A stretch of DNA of 64,000 bases from Steroidobacter gossypii (GTDB lineage: Bacteria; Pseudomonadota; Gammaproteobacteria; Steroidobacterales; Steroidobacteraceae). A program made the position numbers and the translations under genes. How positions within the stretch are numbered: position 1 is the first letter of the stretch; each line of letters opens with the position of its first letter. Location of the stretch: assembly GCF_016801985.1 (NCBI RefSeq), contig NZ_JAEVLS010000001.1:1178001-1242000 (forward strand), read 5' to 3'. The notes beneath the pieces were generated by a model. That model worked only from the letters and a program-made list of their open reading frames with translations. It ran no database searches and had not been told where the DNA came from. Positions 59,579-64,000 of the stretch are shown here, piece by piece.

Positions 59579-61344
59579 GTCGGCACTCCGTGCTCACGAC
59601 CGGCCGGAGTCGTTTCCGAGTGCGGCACATTCTGCGGGATGAAATCTTGCGGCGCGCCGGGCACGCTGTAGTCATAGGCCCAGCGATGTACTTCGGGCAG
59701 CTCCTTGCCCCAGTTGCCGTGCTTCGGCGGGGTCTCCGGCGTTTGCCACTCCAGGGTGGTTGCGCGCCATGGATTGCCATCCGCGACCGGACCTTTGAAG
59801 TACGAATGGATCAAGTTGTACAGGAACACCAGCTGCGTGGCCGCCACGATCATGGCCGAGATCGAGATCCACTGATTGGCCTCGTGAACCGAGGGCGGAA
59901 TGAACTGTATGGCGTCGGGGTATCCGTAGTAGCGACGCGGCACGCCGAGGATGCCCAGGTAATGCATGGGCAGGAAAATGCAGTAGGCGCCGACGAAGGT
60001 CAGCCAGAAGTGCAGCTTGCCGAGCCGCTCGTCGAACATGCGGCCGGTGATCTTGGGATACCAGTGATAGATGGCGCCGAACACCACCATGATGGGCGAC
60101 AGCCCCATCACCATGTGGAAGTGCGCAACCACGAAGTAAGTGCCCGACAGCGGCACGTCCACGGTCACGTTGCCAAGAAACAATCCGGTCAGCCCGCCGT
60201 TGATGAAAGTGAAAATGAAACCGATGGCGAACAGCATGGGCACCGTCAGATGCACGTCGCCGCGCCAGATGGTCAGCACCCAGTTGTAGACCTTGATGGC
60301 GGTGGGCACGGCGATGATCAGCGTGGTGGTGGCGAAGAAGAACCCGAAGTACGGATTCATGCCGCTCACATACATGTGGTGCGCCCACACCACGAAGCTC
60401 AGGCAGCCGATCGCCAGGATGGCCCACACCATCATGCGGTAACCGAAGATGTTGCGACGGGCGTGCGTGCTGAGCAGGTCCGAGACGATGCCGAACGCCG
60501 GCAGCGCCACGATATAAACTTCCGGGTGGCCGAAGAACCAGAACAGGTGCTGGAACAACAGCGGGCTGCCGCCGCTGTACCGCGTGGTCTCGCCCATCGA
60601 AGAAATCGCCGGCATGAAGAAGCTGGTGCCGACCACTGCATCCAGCGCCATCATGATCGCGGACACGAACAGCGCCGGGAACGCGAGCAGGCCGAGGATG
60701 GTCGCCATGAAGATGCCCCAGATCGACAGCGGCATGCGCATGAACGTCATGCCGCGGCAGCGGGCCTGCAGAATGGTGGTCGCATAGTTGAGGCCGCCCA
60801 TGGTGAACGCGACGATGAAGATCGCCAGCGACGCCAGCATGCAAATGATTCCCCAGCTCGCTCCCGGCGTCCCCGGCAGCACGGCTTGCGGCGGATAGAG
60901 CGTCCAGCCCGCACCGGTTGGCCCGCCCGGCACGAAGAACGAAGCCACCAGCACCAGCACCGCCAGGAGATACACCCAGAAACTGAGCATGTTCAGGTAC
61001 GGGAACACCATGTCCCGCGAGCCCAGCATCAATGGAATGAGATAGTTGCCGAAGCCGCCCAGGAACAGCGCCGTCAGCAGATAGATCACCATGATCATGC
61101 CGTGCATGGTGATGTACTGGTAATACTCCTGGGGCGCGATGAAGTTGAAGGTATCGGGAAAGCCCAGCTGCAATCTCATCAGCACCGACATCACCAGGGC
61201 GACCAGGCCGATCGCGGTGGCCACCAGTGCGTACTGAATGGCGATGACCTTGTGGTCCTGGCTCCAGATGTACTTGCGGATGAAACTCTGCGGATCGTGC
61301 AGCGCGTGCTCATGATCGCGGTCGGCGATTGCTACGAAAGCCAT
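59575..61344 (-). CDS. ctaD: Cytochrome c oxidase subunit I
   Basis: 589 residues with 12 core membrane segments. Heme and CuB ligands are visible: TMHGMIMV, the cross-linked GHPEVYI segment (HPEVY marks the A1 subfamily), AHHMYVSG, and VVAHFHMVMG. The enzyme reduces O2 to water and pumps protons. ATG at 61344; the stop overlaps the COX3-like gene. It follows subunit II by 63 bases. Confidence 0.98.
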   Translation of the reverse strand: MAFVAIADRDHEHALHDPQSFIRKYIWSQDHKVIAIQYALVATAIGLVALVMSVLMRLQLGFPDTFNFIAPQEYYQYITMHGMIMVIYLLTALFLGGFGNYLIPLMLGSRDMVFPYLNMLSFWVYLLAVLVLVASFFVPGGPTGAGWTLYPPQAVLPGTPGASWGIICMLASLAIFIVAFTMGGLNYATTILQARCRGMTFMRMPLSIWGIFMATILGLLAFPALFVSAIMMALDAVVGTSFFMPAISSMGETTRYSGGSPLLFQHLFWFFGHPEVYIVALPAFGIVSDLLSTHARRNIFGYRMMVWAILAIGCLSFVVWAHHMYVSGMNPYFGFFFATTTLIIAVPTAIKVYNWVLTIWRGDVHLTVPMLFAIGFIFTFINGGLTGLFLGNVTVDVPLSGTYFVVAHFHMVMGLSPIMVVFGAIYHWYPKITGRMFDERLGKLHFWLTFVGAYCIFLPMHYLGILGVPRRYYGYPDAIQFIPPSVHEANQWISISAMIVAATQLVFLYNLIHSYFKGPVADGNPWRATTLEWQTPETPPKHGNWGKELPEVHRWAYDYSVPGAPQDFIPQNVPHSETTPAGREHGVPT

Positions 61345-61407
61345 CGAGTCACACTCCTTCGATCTGTTTTGATGTGAGGCGCTCTTGCAGATTGGTCGGA
61401 TGGCCCG

Positions 61408-62760
61408 CTACAGGGTACGTACGTAATCCAGCACGTCGGCGATGGTCGCATCGTCGGCGAGGATCTGAGTCATCGACCTCATCTGCGCGCCGTGAAAGTC
61501 CTGGGGATGTCCGCCACGAATGCCGTCGCGGAAGTTTCTAAGCTGCCGCGCCATGTACCAGTCGCTCATGTTGGAGAGTCGCGGCGCATTGGTGGCCCAG
61601 ATGCCCTGGGCCTTGGCTCCATGGCACGAGGTGCACGTCTGATAAAGCTCTCGGCCGCGAACCGGATCGCCGACCACGCTGGCCGCTGGCCGGACTTCGG
61701 GCAAGGTTTTGATATAGGCCACGACGTTCTTGATGGCGGTGTCGTCGGCGAGCATGGTCGCGAACGGAATCATCTGTTTCGCGTACGTGTCCTGCTCGTG
61801 GGCGCCACGCACGCCGCCTTTGAAACTTTGCAGCTGACGCACCAGGTACCAGTCGGACTGACCGCTGAGCTTTGGCGCGTTCAACTCACGATTGCCTTCG
61901 CCTTGCGCGCCGTGACATGCCGTGCAGGCCGTGAACAAGGCTTTGCCGGCTTCGGCATCGCCTTTACTCGCCATCAGCGTTCTCTCGAACGTGGGTTGGG
62001 CCGCGAGCCACGTCTCGAAATCTTCTTGTTTGTCCACGACCACGCGTCCGCGCATGGCGAAGTGGGCCACACCGCAAAGCTGCTCGCACAGCACGTCGAA
62101 TTCGCCAGTGCGGGTCGGCGTGAGCCAGAAGTAAGTCACCATGCCCGGCACCATGTCCATCTTCACGCGAAACTGCGGCACGGCGAATTGGTGGTTTACG
62201 TCCTTCGCACGCAACAGTATTTTCACCGGCCGGTCGATGGGCAGATGCAGTTCGGGGCTGGCGACCAGATGATCGTCCTGACCCACCGGGTCGTTCGGAT
62301 CCATGCCGAACGGATTGTCGACGCTGATCAGATTGGCGTCGGAGGCGCCGAGCTGCCCATCCTTGCCGGGGAAGCGATATGTCCAGGCCCACTGCTGACC
62401 CAGCACTTCGACCACGTCCGCACCTTCCGGCACCGTGACGAAATTGGCCCACACGGACAGGCCGGGCGCGAGCATCGCCGCGATACCCACCGAGGTGATG
62501 CCGGTCAGCCACCATTCGAGCTTTTTGTTCTCCGGCTCGTAGTGGGCCTTGTTTCCCTTGCGATGCCGGTAGCGAATGATGGCGTAAGCCAGGAACAGGT
62601 TGACTGCCACGAACACCACGCCGGTGACCCAGAAGGTCACGTCGACGGTCGAATCCACGGTCTGCCAGTTGGATGCGATCGGCGTGAACCACCATGGGCT
62701 CAGGAAATGAAACAGCACCGTGGCCACTACCAGCACGATCAACGCGATCGCGATCGTCAT
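61408..62760 (-). CDS. ctaC: Cytochrome c oxidase subunit II with two cytochrome c domains (caa3 type)
   Basis: 450 residues, longer than plain subunit II. Two membrane helices (about 3-22 and 44-64) lead to the CuA domain, with NHQFAVPQFRVKMD and CEQLCGVAHFAMRG carrying the two Cys, His, Met and Glu ligands. The C-terminal part has two cytochrome c modules, with heme sites CTACH (about 285) and CTSCH (about 380). A single fused heme is the common caa3 form; the second is extra. It takes electrons from soluble cytochrome c. Confidence 0.95.
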   Translation of the reverse strand: MTIAIALIVLVVATVLFHFLSPWWFTPIASNWQTVDSTVDVTFWVTGVVFVAVNLFLAYAIIRYRHRKGNKAHYEPENKKLEWWLTGITSVGIAAMLAPGLSVWANFVTVPEGADVVEVLGQQWAWTYRFPGKDGQLGASDANLISVDNPFGMDPNDPVGQDDHLVASPELHLPIDRPVKILLRAKDVNHQFAVPQFRVKMDMVPGMVTYFWLTPTRTGEFDVLCEQLCGVAHFAMRGRVVVDKQEDFETWLAAQPTFERTLMASKGDAEAGKALFTACTACHGAQGEGNRELNAPKLSGQSDWYLVRQLQSFKGGVRGAHEQDTYAKQMIPFATMLADDTAIKNVVAYIKTLPEVRPAASVVGDPVRGRELYQTCTSCHGAKAQGIWATNAPRLSNMSDWYMARQLRNFRDGIRGGHPQDFHGAQMRSMTQILADDATIADVLDYVRTL

Positions 62761-62802
62761 AGGCGGTTTCCCCTTCTTCTGCCTACCAGTGCAGGGTGTT
62801 GG

Positions 62803-63390
62803 TTACATTCTGGGCGCCGTGCTCTGAACCGTGTTCTGGGTGGTACTCTGGGACACCCGATCCACGCCGGTGAACGGGTTGATGAAATGAGAATCCACGG
62901 CCACCAGCTCGGCATCCGCGTGACGCTCTTGCATCATCTTGCGGACCGTCTCTTCCTGATGCTTCCTCACGTACACCAGGATCAGATATTTACCGGCGGC
63001 AATATCGTCGTGGAATCTGCGCAGCTTTTTGTTCTCGGTGGCGATGCCGGTGAGGCCGCCTTCCCAGGCGCCGAACAGCGTCGCCGCACCGACCAGAATC
63101 GCATAGACCAGCGTGGGAACTTCGACGGTGGGGCCGAAGGGCTTGAAGTACATCAGCAGCGAGACGCCGATCAGGCCGACGATGAAACCGAGCGCGGCGC
63201 CGATGAAGCCGTCGCGTATAACGTCGAGTGTTTCTAAATAATTCGCGGAATGAATGTGCTGTTTTTTGAGGCCGCACTCGTCCTTGGAGATTACGTGCAG
63301 ATAAAAATCGTTGACGCCCACTGCATGCAGATCGTCCGACACTTCCTGAGTGCACTTGAGCGTCGGTGACAGAAAGTAGATGCATTTCAT
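62803..63390 (-). CDS. Small membrane protein of unknown function in the oxidase operon
   Basis: 195 residues from ATG at 63390. The N-terminus (MKCIYFLSPTLKCTQEVSDDL, about 1-45) looks like a ferredoxin-fold half, then a glycine-rich membrane hairpin (GFIGAALGFIVGLIGVSLL and PTLVYAILVGAATLFGAW, about 60-110), and a second cytoplasmic part (about 120-165, YLILVYVRKHQEETVRKMM). The layout resembles DUF1269/general-stress-17M-like proteins. It lies upstream of subunit II with a 42-base gap. I do not recognise a specific function. Confidence 0.7.
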   Translation of the reverse strand: MKCIYFLSPTLKCTQEVSDDLHAVGVNDFYLHVISKDECGLKKQHIHSANYLETLDVIRDGFIGAALGFIVGLIGVSLLMYFKPFGPTVEVPTLVYAILVGAATLFGAWEGGLTGIATENKKLRRFHDDIAAGKYLILVYVRKHQEETVRKMMQERHADAELVAVDSHFINPFTGVDRVSQSTTQNTVQSTAPRM

Positions 63391-63531
63391 GGCAATCCCC
63401 CGATTGCTTCGCTGAACCAATCAACCGTTAACGCGATACCTCTTTTGATACGTTGAACCAATCCATCCGAAGATGGCGCGCGAGGAAATGCCGTGGCGCA
63501 CTCCCTCGCTTGCGCACCGAGTGTGTCACAG

Positions 63532-64000
63532 TTATCCGATATGCGACAGCTTCAGTAACTTCTTCAGATCCTCGAGCAAACCCTTCTGCGGCGCATCAGG
63601 CTCGTATTTCATCATTAGATTACCCAAGGGATCGACCAGATAAATCCGGCCGAGCCCGGGCGCACGGGCTGCATCCGGAAATGTTTGTAACAGTGTCTGG
63701 CCTTCTGGATTGTCGATGCGTCCGAGCAACAGGCCGCTCTGCTCGGCTTCCAGATAGGGCCGGTCGCAGCAGTTGGCGCTGACCAGAAACACCCGCTGAA
63801 CGCGCGGCAGGTCGTCACCGAGCGCGAGTCTCGTTTGACGCATCAACGTAAGGGCTTGCCGACAGCGATCGTCACAAGCGCCGTCGCCGATATAAACCAT
63901 GCTCCACTTGCCGCGCAGCGCGTCCGCTGCAAGTTTTTGATCCGCCATGGCGGGCAGCTCCACTTCGGGCAATGTCACAGGCGGATGAATCAGATCGCCC
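63532..64000 (-). CDS. SCO1/SenC-like copper chaperone, 5' end outside window
   Basis: The frame is open to the right edge. The last seven codons before an internal GTG (63978) already read GDLIHPP, so the true start is beyond the window. The product is thioredoxin-like: WSMVYIGDGACDDRCRQAL contains the CxxxC copper-binding pair, and SANCCDRPYL and DPLGNLMMKYEP follow the SCO fold. Such proteins deliver copper to the CuA site of subunit II. It lies ahead of the oxidase genes, consistent with that job. Confidence 0.82.
   Translation of the reverse strand, partial: GDLIHPPVTLPEVELPAMADQKLAADALRGKWSMVYIGDGACDDRCRQALTLMRQTRLALGDDLPRVQRVFLVSANCCDRPYLEAEQSGLLLGRIDNPEGQTLLQTFPDAARAPGLGRIYLVDPLGNLMMKYEPDAPQKGLLEDLKKLLKLSHIG

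Noticed and set aside
59560-61377. 605-codon rightward frame antisense to ctaD
   Set aside because: The translation is His/Arg/Asp/Gln-rich, the typical reverse of a membrane protein gene. The sense strand encodes full oxidase subunit I.

Overview
The window is high-GC, gene-dense DNA from a gammaproteobacterium around its chromosomal replication origin. The order rpmH-rnpA-yidD-yidC-mnmE on one side and dnaA-dnaN-recF-gyrB-plsC-glyS-glyQ on the other is that of Pseudomonadales and Xanthomonadales relatives. The glnA-DUF4124-ntrB-ntrC block, M2 peptidase, POT carrier and caa3-type oxidase suggest a Steroidobacteraceae- or Xanthomonadales-like host. That placement is inferred from gene content only. 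I saw no tRNA, rRNA, CRISPR array, prophage or insertion sequence.

Layout. 1-2.0 kb: part of a Flp/Tad pilus cluster (TadE-like cut by the window edge, TadG-like, small Flp-like pilin), followed by the C-terminal remnant of an amidohydrolase (2.1-2.7 kb). 2.7-7.4 kb: a dienelactone-hydrolase-like protein without its nucleophile and histidine, ada, a di-heme cytochrome c, a DUF4412-type periplasmic protein and a small HEXXH protein. 7.4-17.7 kb: the origin region, with DnaA boxes and an AT-rich stretch between dnaA and dnaN and two parS-like sites inside recF. 17.8-21.7 kb: plsC and glycyl-tRNA synthetase. 21.7-27.6 kb: nitrogen control, with glnA behind a sigma-54 promoter and NtrC-like site, then ntrBC and trmL. 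27.8-31.4 kb: gpsA-secB-grxC-rhodanese and divergent envC. 31.7-35 kb: S41 protease, diguanylate cyclase, MAPEG protein and a small membrane protein.

35-40.3 kb is a tight POT carrier / M2 dipeptidyl carboxypeptidase lipoprotein / OPT transporter operon, apparently for peptide scavenging. 40.5-42.5 kb carries dtd and tatABC. 43-44.9 kb holds a PlcP-like metallophosphoesterase overlapping a GT4 glycosyltransferase behind a Pho-box-like repeat, which reads as a phosphate-starvation lipid-remodelling pair. 44.8-53.3 kb: TPR lipoprotein, PBP1b, trkH, trkA and uvrD; uvrD appears to start at CTG. 53.5-56 kb: COG3650 lipoprotein and a double VanZ-like membrane protein. 55.5-64 kb: a cytochrome oxidase operon running leftward: SCO-like chaperone (cut by the right edge), a small membrane protein, subunit II with two fused cytochrome c domains, subunit I, two subunit III-like genes, subunit IV, then heme A synthase and heme O synthase.

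Most of the window is housekeeping. The points most worth a second look are the PlcP/GT pair with its Pho box, the CTG start of uvrD, the parS sites in recF, the peptide-scavenging operon, the inactive-looking hydrolase and the multi-hairpin gap inside the oxidase operon. I did not find a clearly new multigene system.
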